Shown piece by piece: positions 16,614-25,049 of a DNA stretch of 47,033 bases; position 1 is the stretch's first letter; every line of letters starts with the position of its first letter. The notes under the pieces are model-generated. The model was not told where the DNA came from and did no database searches. It saw only the letters and a list, made by a program, of their open reading frames with translations. Source of the stretch: UMGS902 sp045538895 (lineage in GTDB: Bacteria > Bacillota > Clostridia > Oscillospirales > CAG-272); assembly GCA_045538895.1 (NCBI GenBank), contig JAZQEH010000036.1, forward strand, positions 1 through 47,033, written 5' to 3'. A program made the translations under genes and the position numbers.

Positions 16614-18986
16614 TTGAAGAATAGAGTTTTATTAACGATTATAATTATGATTATCGCCACCGTGCTGACATTCAGCATGGCGGCGGCAGATACCGTTTAT
16701 CTGAATGATAACGGCATAGGTGACGGTAGCACTCCGGATAATCCGTTAGGCAGTCTTCATAAAGCGATTGTAGCAGTAAAGGACGGCGGTACTGTTGTTA
16801 TCACCGATACGTATTCCTTGCTTGACTCGTTTTTAGAGCCCGAGCACGAAGGCGAGATTACAATTACCGGTGGCACCATTCTCTTTGACCACAGTGCAAG
16901 AAGCCGTTACTATCTGAACGGACCCACCCTTTTTGAGAATATCGTTCTCAAAAAGGGCGACAGCAATACCTCAAAGACGGGCATGATAGTTGCACGCTTC
17001 AATCCGCTCACGCTTGGCGAAAAGGTAAATGTAAGCGGACTCACCATGTATGTTCTCGGCGGCTATCAGTATGAGAGTGGCGGTGCACAGCTTGTAAATG
17101 AGGGCGAGTATATCACAGACCTCGATTCCAACATTACAATCAATAGCGGTACATATGAGTTTGTTATCGGCTTTTGCCGTGGCAACAGTACAACAGAGTA
17201 TACAGGTACGTCACATATTACCGTAAACGGCGGTAGTGTTAAGAATCTTTACGGTGCATCATATCACGGCTCATATTCGGGCAGCACCGAGATACTGATA
17301 AACGGCGGCACCGTAGGTGCAGTTTATACCGCAGGTGATTCAACACGCCGTCTTAACGGGGACGCAAAGGTTACCGTAAACGGCGGTACTGTGCGAAGCC
17401 TTATTATGAATAACGTAATGGGCTCTTGCGAGGTATACTACCTTGGCGGAAAGCTTGAGGCTGTTACAAAGAGCTTGTCTGAAAATCTTGTACAGTATGT
17501 TACCGATGGCAAAAAGCATCTTACCGTTGGTAAGGGCTTGAACATTTCATCGTTTTACGATGTGTTTGACACCGCTGTGAACGAGGACGGAACACCTGCG
17601 TCTGCGGCGGGCAACGTAGCCGTTTCCGAGTATACGGTGCTTGACAAAAAGCCAACGGAAAGCAACGCTACATTTGCCAAAGTTTACGTTGCAAACGAGG
17701 GCGTCGGTAACGGATTTTCTCCCGATAGCCCTGTCGATATTGAAACCGCATATCAGATGCTGACAGGCGTTGACGGTACAATAGTGCTTATCAACCAGAT
17801 TGATCTTTCAAAGGAGAATTTCTATGAACCGCAGCACAGTGACCGTGTAGTTATTACCTCGTTTGACGGTGAACGCTATTTTGACGGCGGTATCAATACG
17901 GGAAAATCAAGACGCTTCTTCTTCAGCGGAAACACTACTATTGAGAACACAAAAATCAATTTTGAGAGTACTGCGCTTTATGTGTGCCGTTTCAATGACG
18001 TTACTTTCGGCAGCGGACTTGAAACTATAGGTACAGGCAGCCTTTATGCTTTGGCAGGTCACCAGATGCCTACAGAGGATAACGTTAGCGAGGAGGTCGG
18101 AAGCACACTCACCGTTAAAAGCGGCGATTTCTACTGCGTTCTCGGTTATACACGAGGAAACAACGGTAGCTACACTTTTAAGGGTACGCAGACCTTGAAC
18201 CTCCTTGGCGGTAGTATTAAGCGAGTTTACGGCGGCGTTGTTCAGGCAAACGTTTCCGATGGTGTTGTAATAAACGTTGACGGTGCAAACGTTACAGAGT
18301 TTATTCAGGTTGGCGGTGACCAAAGCAATCACTCAAATACCGCTACTGTCAACATGAAAAGCGGCTCTGTAAAGCAGCTTGACCTCAGAAACGTGCTTGT
18401 TTCAACGGTTGTTAACTGGACCGGCGGCACAGTAGAGGAGTTTGTTTGCAAAAACTGCGAATACGGCGGCAAGGTTAACGAGGAACAGCTTGCACTTGCA
18501 AACGGTTACAAGGACGCTGTTTACACCTTGAATTATGCAAATGTTACTCCTACAGACGAAGCACTTGCGTTATTCACCCATGTGAATACTATTGCAAGAA
18601 AAGAAGTTAAACTCACCATCGGTTCTACTACTGCTTATATCAATGGCGAGGCACAGACTCTTGATGCGGCACCGATTAACCGTAATAACCGTACAATGCT
18701 TCCCGTAAGATTTCTTGCAAACGCATTCGGTGTTACTAATGAGGGAATTAAGTGGGATGCGGCAACAAGAACCGCAACTCTCACAAACAGCAGCGTTACG
18801 ATCGTTGTTACTATTGATGCACCTCAGATGACTGTAAACGGTGAAGCAGTTGCACTTGATTCTCCTGCAATAATCGAGAGCAACCGTACGTATCTGCCTG
18901 TTCGTGCAATCGCAAATGCACTCGGCGTTGCAAACGAAGATATCAAATGGGATGCGGCTACCAATACCGCAACCTTGATTAAATAA
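16614..18986 (+). CDS. Secreted beta-helix protein with two modules and CuAO-N1 tail
   Basis: A 790-residue exported protein. TTG at 16614 is the best start: GAGAGGG at 16601-16607 is 6 nt upstream and a clean signal peptide (KNRVLLTIIIMIIATVLTF) follows; no in-frame ATG fits. Two copies of the beta-helix module start near residue 25 (TVYLNDNGIGDG) and residue 354 (KVYVANEGVGNG). Each has a GGT(I/V)V-type strand and later repeated ITVNGG(S/T)-type turns. Residues 664-790 are a copper-amine-oxidase-N-like (CuAO-N1) module with NRTMLPVRFLANAFGV and NRTYLPVRAIANALGV half-repeats. CuAO-N1 modules are typical non-enzymatic surface domains. Function unknown; glycan binding or scaffolding is likely. 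Confidence 0.85.
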   Translation: MKNRVLLTIIIMIIATVLTFSMAAADTVYLNDNGIGDGSTPDNPLGSLHKAIVAVKDGGTVVITDTYSLLDSFLEPEHEGEITITGGTILFDHSARSRYYLNGPTLFENIVLKKGDSNTSKTGMIVARFNPLTLGEKVNVSGLTMYVLGGYQYESGGAQLVNEGEYITDLDSNITINSGTYEFVIGFCRGNSTTEYTGTSHITVNGGSVKNLYGASYHGSYSGSTEILINGGTVGAVYTAGDSTRRLNGDAKVTVNGGTVRSLIMNNVMGSCEVYYLGGKLEAVTKSLSENLVQYVTDGKKHLTVGKGLNISSFYDVFDTAVNEDGTPASAAGNVAVSEYTVLDKKPTESNATFAKVYVANEGVGNGFSPDSPVDIETAYQMLTGVDGTIVLINQIDLSKENFYEPQHSDRVVITSFDGERYFDGGINTGKSRRFFFSGNTTIENTKINFESTALYVCRFNDVTFGSGLETIGTGSLYALAGHQMPTEDNVSEEVGSTLTVKSGDFYCVLGYTRGNNGSYTFKGTQTLNLLGGSIKRVYGGVVQANVSDGVVINVDGANVTEFIQVGGDQSNHSNTATVNMKSGSVKQLDLRNVLVSTVVNWTGGTVEEFVCKNCEYGGKVNEEQLALANGYKDAVYTLNYANVTPTDEALALFTHVNTIARKEVKLTIGSTTAYINGEAQTLDAAPINRNNRTMLPVRFLANAFGVTNEGIKWDAATRTATLTNSSVTIVVTIDAPQMTVNGEAVALDSPAIIESNRTYLPVRAIANALGVANEDIKWDAATNTATLIK
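18603..18983 (+). repeat. CuAO-N1 coding repeat, copy 1 of 3
   Basis: A 381-bp segment (127 codons) ending at the last sense codon. Copies 2 (20808-21188) and 3 (45012-45392) have the same length, frame and orientation and share long runs of near-identical DNA, such as ATGCTTCCCGTAAGATT and GCAAACGCATTCGG. Confidence 0.85.
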
Positions 18987-19010
18987 TTTTTTAAAAGGAT
19001 GGTAAATTTT

Positions 19011-21191
19011 ATGCGTAAGATTATTTCTATCGCACTCGTGTTGCTCATGGTAATGTCAACCTTTACGTTTGTTGCTTCTGCGGCAGATGACGGGGTTTAT
19101 ATTTCCTATACAAACGGCAACAACCAAAACAGTGGCTTCGCTGCAAACGAGGCTAAAAAATCGCTCGGTACTGCAAGCGGCGACGGTGCTATCGCACTTC
19201 TTCAGGGCGGCGGTACACTTGTTGTAAGCGAAAAGCTTTACTTTGGCGGTGACTACACGTGGAATACCCGTGGCGAGGTTACCATTACCGCAAACTACGG
19301 CGGAGTGGATTACAAGAATCCTCAGCCTGCAACTAATCCTGCAGCCGGCTCAATGAAACTTGCCGGTGGCAAAACACTCACTCTTGAGAGTGACCTTGTT
19401 ATTGATGACGTTATTCTGTTCCAGGAAGGCGAACAGAATACCATCCGTGTTAAAGACGGTGCAACCCTTACGGTTACAGAAAAGGTTGTAACCATGACCA
19501 AGCAATCCTATTACCTGAAGGTCCTTGTAGAAAAGGGCGGTACTGCTATAATCAATGGCGGTACTTTCTCCAACGTATCCGGTGACGGTGATATTACAAT
19601 CGGTGCAAAGGCAAACGTACTTTCTACCGAAAAGGAAGTTATTGTAGTTGGTAGTGTAGAGAAGAACGAGGATGCCCGTTTCCTCAGCTACAGCGGCAGC
19701 AACACAAATAACGGCCTTACCTCCGAAACTCCTCTTAAGGGATACGGCGACGGTATTTTCAAAGCTTTGCCTGACGGCGGTACTGTTATCGTATGCGGCA
19801 AGTCCTACATTGCAGGCACCGATGGCAGCAACAGCTTCACTTTCCCTGCATTCAAGAATCCTTTGGTATTTACCTCTGTTTATGACGGTATCGACTACAA
19901 GAATCCCGAGCCTGCAACCAACCCTGCATGCGCATTCAAGATGGGTAGCGGCACGGTTCTCAACCTTGAGGGTGATGTAGTATTTGATAACATCATTCTT
20001 TTCCAGGAAAACGGACAGAATAAAATCGTTGTTAAGAGCGGTGCTTCTCTTACAATCAATGAGAACGTTATCTGTATGTCTAAGCAGCCCTACTACTTCA
20101 ACATCGTTGTAGAAGCAGGCGGTAAGGCTACAGTAAACGGCGGCACGTTCTCCAACGTTTCCGGTGAGGGCGAAATCGTTATCGGTGAAAAGGCAAACAT
20201 TCTTTCCGGCGACAATGCAAAGCCTGCAGGCCCCTCCGACGGTGCAACAGACGTTTGCTTCCTCAACTACGCAGGCAATAATAAGAACGACGGTTCTTCT
20301 GCCGATAAGGCTGTAAAGGGTTATAACGAAGGCGTTCTTAAGGTGCTTACCAACGGTGGTACCGTTGTAGTATGCGGTAAATCCTATATCTCAGGCACTG
20401 CCGATGTAAACGCATACACACTGCCTTCGCTTTCAAGTCCTCTTGTGTTCACCTCTGTTTGGGAAGGCGTTGACTATAAGAATCCCGAACCTGCAAACAA
20501 CCCTGCATGTGCATTCAAGATGGGTAGCGGCACTGTTCTTAATCTCGCAGGCGACGTTGTTTTTGACGATCTGATTCTTTTCCAGGAAAATAATCAGAAT
20601 ACTATCCATGTTCTTGACGGTGCAACTCTTATCATCACCGACAAAACGCAGTTCATGACAAAGCCCGGCAATGATTATCACTATAAGCTCGTTATCGACG
20701 GTGCTGCAACTGCTATCATTTCCGAAGAAGCACAAAAGGTATTTGATATCGAAAACAACGGTACACTTCTTACCTATGAGTCTGATGAAAAAGAGGAGAG
20801 CAAGACCGAAGTTAAGCTCACTATCAATTCCACCACTGCTTACATCAACGGTAAGGCACAGACTCTTGATGCGGCACCTATCAACCGCAACAACCGTACA
20901 ATGCTTCCCGTAAGATTCCTTGCAAACGCATTCGGCGTTGCAAATGACGGCATCAAGTGGGATGCGGCTACAAGAACCGCAACACTCTCCAATGCAACAA
21001 CTACAATCGTTGTAACCATCGACCAGCCTTACATGACTGTTAACGGTCAGAGAGTTGAACTCGACTCTCCCGCAATAATCGAGAGCAACCGCACATACCT
21101 CCCCGTACGTGCAATTGCAAATGCACTCGGCGTTTCCAACGATAACATCGCATGGGATGCAAAGACCAACACAGCAACTCTTGTAAAATAA
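19011..21191 (+). CDS. Secreted protein with three tandem beta-helix-like modules and CuAO-N1 tail
   Basis: A 726-residue exported protein. ATG 19011 is chosen because AAAGGATGG precedes it and MRKIISIALVLLMVMSTF is a good signal peptide. Three tandem modules of about 190 residues start near residues 25, 221 and 413. Each contains GGT(L/V)(V/I)V, a YKNP(Q/E)PA(T/N)NPA loop, an I-L-F-Q-E strand and, in the first two, a GG(T)FSNVSG turn. The third is interrupted earlier and runs into a CuAO-N1 module (about 600-726). The modules resemble each other more than those of other proteins here, pointing to recent internal duplication. Function unknown; the regular layout suggests a surface fibre or spacer. 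Confidence 0.85.
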   Translation: MRKIISIALVLLMVMSTFTFVASAADDGVYISYTNGNNQNSGFAANEAKKSLGTASGDGAIALLQGGGTLVVSEKLYFGGDYTWNTRGEVTITANYGGVDYKNPQPATNPAAGSMKLAGGKTLTLESDLVIDDVILFQEGEQNTIRVKDGATLTVTEKVVTMTKQSYYLKVLVEKGGTAIINGGTFSNVSGDGDITIGAKANVLSTEKEVIVVGSVEKNEDARFLSYSGSNTNNGLTSETPLKGYGDGIFKALPDGGTVIVCGKSYIAGTDGSNSFTFPAFKNPLVFTSVYDGIDYKNPEPATNPACAFKMGSGTVLNLEGDVVFDNIILFQENGQNKIVVKSGASLTINENVICMSKQPYYFNIVVEAGGKATVNGGTFSNVSGEGEIVIGEKANILSGDNAKPAGPSDGATDVCFLNYAGNNKNDGSSADKAVKGYNEGVLKVLTNGGTVVVCGKSYISGTADVNAYTLPSLSSPLVFTSVWEGVDYKNPEPANNPACAFKMGSGTVLNLAGDVVFDDLILFQENNQNTIHVLDGATLIITDKTQFMTKPGNDYHYKLVIDGAATAIISEEAQKVFDIENNGTLLTYESDEKEESKTEVKLTINSTTAYINGKAQTLDAAPINRNNRTMLPVRFLANAFGVANDGIKWDAATRTATLSNATTTIVVTIDQPYMTVNGQRVELDSPAIIESNRTYLPVRAIANALGVSNDNIAWDAKTNTATLVK
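20808..21188 (+). repeat. CuAO-N1 coding repeat, copy 2 of 3
   Basis: A 381-bp segment at the 3' end of its gene, aligned in frame and length with copies at 18603-18983 and 45012-45392. Confidence 0.85.
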
Positions 21192-21193
21192 AA

Positions 21194-21230
21194 CAATAAA
21201 AAAGTCCGCTTTTTGCGGACTTTTTTATTG
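21194..21230. terminator. Strong terminator after the CuAO-N1 gene
   Basis: 16-bp stem with core AAAAAAGTCCGC / GCGGACTTTTTT and a T5 loop. It starts 2 nt after the stop codon and ends the 14.1-21.2 kb gene block. Confidence 0.92.
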
Positions 21231-21294
21231 TGCAAAGGTAAAATCTGTGATATATTGAAGTTGTAGAAATGTCAAGAACCGAGGAGGAAAATAT

Positions 21295-23253
21295 ATGCTT
21301 TATTTTTCTAAAAACGGATTCGCCGATAATGCGGCAGAAGCACTCGCAGTATTAAATGCACCGATATTTGAATCCAACGGAAAAGAAATGCCGTTCGGCA
21401 CTAAAAGCGACGGTGTTACTCATTGCCTTGGTGCAATGAATGCATATGACAGTGCGGAGTATCTTGGCGACGGCTTGTTTTTAGTGCATAGAAGGTTTGA
21501 GAATACAGGCCGCACAAACCGCACAGGCAGGTTTATAACAGAGGTTTGCGATAATTTTGTTGCAGATAAAAATACAATTCCGTGCGTTATGTTTGACGGA
21601 AATGAAAAAAGCGGCGGTAAAGAGCCTCATGGCCTTGAATGTAACGGTGAAGCGTGGACTTTTGCGTATGACCGTGTGAGCATACCTTCTTGTACAATTA
21701 CCGAGAATGAAAGCACGGTTTGCGCTCTGTTTGCATCCGATAAAGATGCCGATAGCCTTGTTTCTTCCTGCTCATATTCGCAAAAGGGAAACGGCATGCT
21801 TGCACACAGACTTCATTATCCCGTGGTTGAGGCACCTTTTTCATATGTTGACCATGACGTGCTTGGTCCTCGCTACGATACTTATATAACGCTCGAACCG
21901 GGCGGCAGCTTCAGCGTAGATTTTTATGTTTACGTAGGCTCGCCAAAGTGGAAGAACTACGGCACTGCAAATGTAATTGAATGTGCAGAAAGAGTTTTTG
22001 AGTTTAAACATTCACCCGAACTTTCGGTAAAAGAAGTACATAAAGCCGCACTTCAGCACAGCGACTTCTTTTTGCGTGATTATAACGGAACAAAGATGTT
22101 TGCAAACGCACTCCGCAATGATCCCGACAGCGACAGGATTTATATAAAGTATCTTGTTTTTGAAATAGGTTGGTCAGGGCAGTGCGGTATGCAGGCACGG
22201 CACTGCATTGACGAGTATATAAGAACAGGCGATAAAGAACGCCTCGATATAGCACTTGCGTGCCTTGACTCATGGGCAAAAACGCAGTTTGAAAGCGGAC
22301 TTTTCCAGATAAACTATGTAAGAAATATCACTAAAGAATATCTTCCCGGAGATGTATGTAACTTTGCATGGGGAGCAACAGAGATGCTGCGTGCATACGT
22401 GCGTCTTAAGTCAATCGGAATTGACCGTGAGGAATACTTTGATTTTGCAAAGCGTGTTTGCGATTTCTTTGTCAAGCATTATGACGAAAAGACGGGTTAT
22501 GGCTTAAGATGGAACATGGACGGCACAAAGTTTGCCGATGGAGGTTCTATCGGCGGATTTATGATAATGGCAATGCTTGAGATGTACAGAGTGAGCGGTG
22601 ACGAGAAATATCTCGACAATGCAAAGGCAGCGATGAAACTGTATGCAGAGCGTGATATTGACAACTTTCTTTGCACCGCAGGCGCTATTGACTGTGCATG
22701 TATTGACAAGGAAACTGCATATCCGTTTATCCGCAGTGCTCTTGATTTGTATGACATAACAAATGAAGCAAGATATCTTGAAATTGCCGAAAAGGCGGCA
22801 TACTATTTCCAGTCATGGATGTATTATTACGATGCACTTTATCCTGCGGATAGCGACTTTGAACGTCTTGGCTATTACACCTATGGCGGTACGGCGGTTT
22901 CAACACAGCATCCTGCAATAGACCCGTGGGGAGCAATAGCAATTCCCGAGTATATGCGTCTTGCGAGAATTACGGGTGACGAAAGATGGAACAAACGTGC
23001 ACGCATGCTCTGGACAAACTGTATTCTTTGTATTACACCCAAGGGCGGCAGATATTTTCATGAGCACTTTCGTCCGGAGGGACTTCAGAGCGAGGCATTT
23101 TTCCAAGCCAGATGGACACGCTACTCGCACTCCTGCGAAAACAGGGGCAGTCTTAACGACATGTACGCCTGCTGGCCTGCTGCATACAGACTTGATACGA
23201 TTTACAGAATCGAAAGCGAGCTTGACGGCGATTTTTCGGTAATTGAAAAATAA
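21295..23253 (+). CDS. Cytoplasmic six-hairpin glycosidase-like protein
   Basis: A 652-residue protein without a signal peptide. About 260 N-terminal residues look beta-rich. They are followed by an (alpha/alpha)6-barrel-like region with repeated paired helices, for example MQARHCIDEYIRTGD, CNFAWGATEMLRAYVRL, GGFMIMAMLEMYRVSGDEKYLD and YDITNEARYLEIAEKAAYYF. This pattern of '(S/T)GDEKYLDxA' helices is that of six-hairpin glycosidases and unsaturated-uronyl or beta-arabinofuranosidase-like enzymes. I cannot assign a GH family or catalytic residues. The likely job is intracellular processing of oligosaccharides released by the surface enzymes. RBS GAGGAGG. A convergent AraC regulator follows and may control it. 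Confidence 0.65.
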   Translation: MLYFSKNGFADNAAEALAVLNAPIFESNGKEMPFGTKSDGVTHCLGAMNAYDSAEYLGDGLFLVHRRFENTGRTNRTGRFITEVCDNFVADKNTIPCVMFDGNEKSGGKEPHGLECNGEAWTFAYDRVSIPSCTITENESTVCALFASDKDADSLVSSCSYSQKGNGMLAHRLHYPVVEAPFSYVDHDVLGPRYDTYITLEPGGSFSVDFYVYVGSPKWKNYGTANVIECAERVFEFKHSPELSVKEVHKAALQHSDFFLRDYNGTKMFANALRNDPDSDRIYIKYLVFEIGWSGQCGMQARHCIDEYIRTGDKERLDIALACLDSWAKTQFESGLFQINYVRNITKEYLPGDVCNFAWGATEMLRAYVRLKSIGIDREEYFDFAKRVCDFFVKHYDEKTGYGLRWNMDGTKFADGGSIGGFMIMAMLEMYRVSGDEKYLDNAKAAMKLYAERDIDNFLCTAGAIDCACIDKETAYPFIRSALDLYDITNEARYLEIAEKAAYYFQSWMYYYDALYPADSDFERLGYYTYGGTAVSTQHPAIDPWGAIAIPEYMRLARITGDERWNKRARMLWTNCILCITPKGGRYFHEHFRPEGLQSEAFFQARWTRYSHSCENRGSLNDMYACWPAAYRLDTIYRIESELDGDFSVIEK

Positions 23254-23255
23254 AT

Positions 23256-23278
23256 AAGGGGCTGCTTTGCAGCCCCTT
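23256..23278. terminator. Convergent terminator
   Basis: 10-bp stem AAGGGGCTGC/GCAGCCCCTT with a TTT loop. It overlaps the stop codon of the AraC gene. On the minus strand it is followed by TATTTATTTTT, so it best terminates the AraC transcript. Confidence 0.8.
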
Positions 23279-24065
23279 AAAAATTGTTAAGAGTTTTGAA
23301 TTTTTTCATGTATTCGGTTGGTGTAAAACCCGTGTTCTTTTTAAATGCGGCGGAGAATTGATAAACGTTTGAAAATCCAACCGCCTCCGCAACGGCTGAA
23401 ACTGTGGGGCAAACATTGCCCTGTAAAAGGCTCTTTGCCTTGGATATTCGCAGATCCTGAATATACTGCTTTGGCGAAACTCCGAAGTTTTCTTTAAACA
23501 GTTTTCTGAAATAGACCTCGCTTATCATTGCTTTTTGTGCAAGCACTTTATTGGTAAGCGATGGGGTGGAAAAATTGTTTTGCAAGAATTTAACAGCAGG
23601 GCGTATGCTTTCAAAGGTGTGCGATTCTTTTTTTAGCTCGGTTTTATGAAGCAGAAGCAAAATTTCATAAATAATTTTTATCGCCTTCAAATGTCCGTTT
23701 TGCGGATTGATGAGGGCGATTTTTTCAAGTTCGTGGAAAAAGTGCATGTAGTCGTCGGCATTATCAATTTCAAAAACCATAAACTCACTCGGGGCAGTAC
23801 CTTCGGCAGTGTCGAAATTGATGAGCGGAAAACGTCCCTCCTCAATACAACTGTATGTATACGTTGCACCTTTGGGTATAAACACGGCATGATGACGGTC
23901 GGAAACAACTTCGCTACCGTTGTGATTATAAATCATTTTTCCCGAAAGCGGAAAACAGATACCGTTGACGCTTCTTGACCTTTTAGAGTAATTACTAAAA
24001 ACGGGATTATTCAAATCCATAGCACTGTGAAAGGTTGTTATTACCGTTTTTTCGATATCGTTCAT
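23277..24065 (-). CDS. AraC-family transcriptional regulator
   Basis: A 262-residue protein. An N-terminal cupin-like sensor (about 20-150; FPLSGKMIYNHNG and HHAVFIPKGATYTYS) precedes a C-terminal double helix-turn-helix (about 160-255). The second HTH has the family signature AEAVGFSNVYQFSAAFKKNTGFTPTEY. Such proteins sense sugars or related ligands. It is divergent from the dehydroquinase-like operon (187 nt apart) and convergent with the six-hairpin glycosidase gene, so it most likely controls one of these. RBS AAAGGGG before the ATG. Confidence 0.92.
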   Translation of the reverse strand: MNDIEKTVITTFHSAMDLNNPVFSNYSKRSRSVNGICFPLSGKMIYNHNGSEVVSDRHHAVFIPKGATYTYSCIEEGRFPLINFDTAEGTAPSEFMVFEIDNADDYMHFFHELEKIALINPQNGHLKAIKIIYEILLLLHKTELKKESHTFESIRPAVKFLQNNFSTPSLTNKVLAQKAMISEVYFRKLFKENFGVSPKQYIQDLRISKAKSLLQGNVCPTVSAVAEAVGFSNVYQFSAAFKKNTGFTPTEYMKKFKTLNNF

Positions 24066-24095
24066 GTAGCTATCCCCTTTGATATGTTTGCCTAC

Positions 24096-24124
24096 ATGTT
24101 ATCATTTTTAGTAAAACAAATCAA
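24096..24124 (-). promoter_or_regulatory. Candidate promoter of the AraC gene
   Basis: Minus-strand TTGATT (24124-24119), 17-nt spacer, TAACAT (24101-24096), about 30 nt before the AraC start. Confidence 0.55.
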
Positions 24125-24187
24125 GTAATTTGTGCGTATTTTTGATATATTGTATCAACTTTCGTAAAAAGTATATCATTTTTCATA

Positions 24188-24216
24188 TTGTTAGCATATA
24201 TAGCGTATTGTAAAAT
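24188..24216 (+). promoter_or_regulatory. Candidate promoter of the 24.2-31.0 kb operon
   Basis: TTGTTA (24188-24193), 17-nt spacer, TAAAAT (24211-24216), upstream of the RBS AAGGAG at 24241-24246. It faces away from the AraC promoter, with an AT-rich stretch between them suited to AraC binding. Confidence 0.55.
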
Positions 24217-24252
24217 ATGATTACGGAGTATATAATGTATAAGGAGAAATAT

Positions 24253-25038
24253 ATGAAACCTACTTTCTTGGGGCATAACAAACCACTTCTTGTGGACATG
24301 CTTATTTTTGAAACGCCTACCGACTGCGTTATACATACACGTAACGCAATGTACTGTTGTCCGGATGCATTCGGCGTGCAGATGGAGGCTATAAAGCCCG
24401 AATACCGTAAAGAAGATATCCTTAAAAAGATGTTTTCTTATATGGGTGATAAGCCTATATATGTAACAAGCTACCGTGGCGGTCATAATAAAGGACTCAC
24501 CGATGAAGAGTGCATGGAACTGCACAAGCTTTATCTTAAATGCGGAGCAACGCTTGTTGATATCATGGGCGACTGCTATGACAAAACTCCGGGCGAGCTT
24601 ACCAGAAATCCCGTAGCAATAGATAAGCAGAAGAAGTTTATCTATGAGATACATGAGATGGGCGGAGAAGTACTTATGTCCTCGCACGTGCTTAAGTATA
24701 TGAATGAGGAGCAGGTGCTTGAACTTGCATATGAGCAGCAGAGCCGCGGAGTCGATATTGTTAAGTTTGTTACCGGTTCTCACACCGAGGACGAGATGTT
24801 CTCAAATCTTGAAATTACACGCAAGCTTAAAAAGGAACTCAAGGTGCCTTTTCTGTTCCTTTCATCAGGACCGTACTGCCGCATGCACCGTATTATGGGG
24901 CCATACCTCGGTTCGTCGATGTGGCTTTGCGTTGATGAATATGCACAGTTTTCTTCGAGAGAGCAGCCATTGCTCAGTGCAACTGCGGATGTAATAAGAA
25001 AGCTTGATTTCATGCCGACAATAAGACCTTTGGATTAA
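24253..25038 (+). CDS. Type I 3-dehydroquinate dehydratase-like enzyme
   Basis: A 261-residue TIM-barrel protein. Catalytic landmarks of type I dehydroquinase are placed almost as in the E. coli enzyme: His145 in MSSH and the Schiff-base Lys171 in VDIVKFVT. The C-terminal loop GPYLGSSMWL resembles the family's G-x-x-GS strand. The ATG at 24253 is preceded by AAGGAG; an upstream in-frame ATG at 24217 has no RBS. It heads an operon with a solute-binding lipoprotein and an SLH surface protein, which is odd for a shikimate gene. A catabolic, quinate-type or altered aldolase substrate is possible, so I do not use aroD. Confidence 0.75.
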   Translation: MKPTFLGHNKPLLVDMLIFETPTDCVIHTRNAMYCCPDAFGVQMEAIKPEYRKEDILKKMFSYMGDKPIYVTSYRGGHNKGLTDEECMELHKLYLKCGATLVDIMGDCYDKTPGELTRNPVAIDKQKKFIYEIHEMGGEVLMSSHVLKYMNEEQVLELAYEQQSRGVDIVKFVTGSHTEDEMFSNLEITRKLKKELKVPFLFLSSGPYCRMHRIMGPYLGSSMWLCVDEYAQFSSREQPLLSATADVIRKLDFMPTIRPLD

Positions 25039-25049
25039 AGGAGGGCTTT

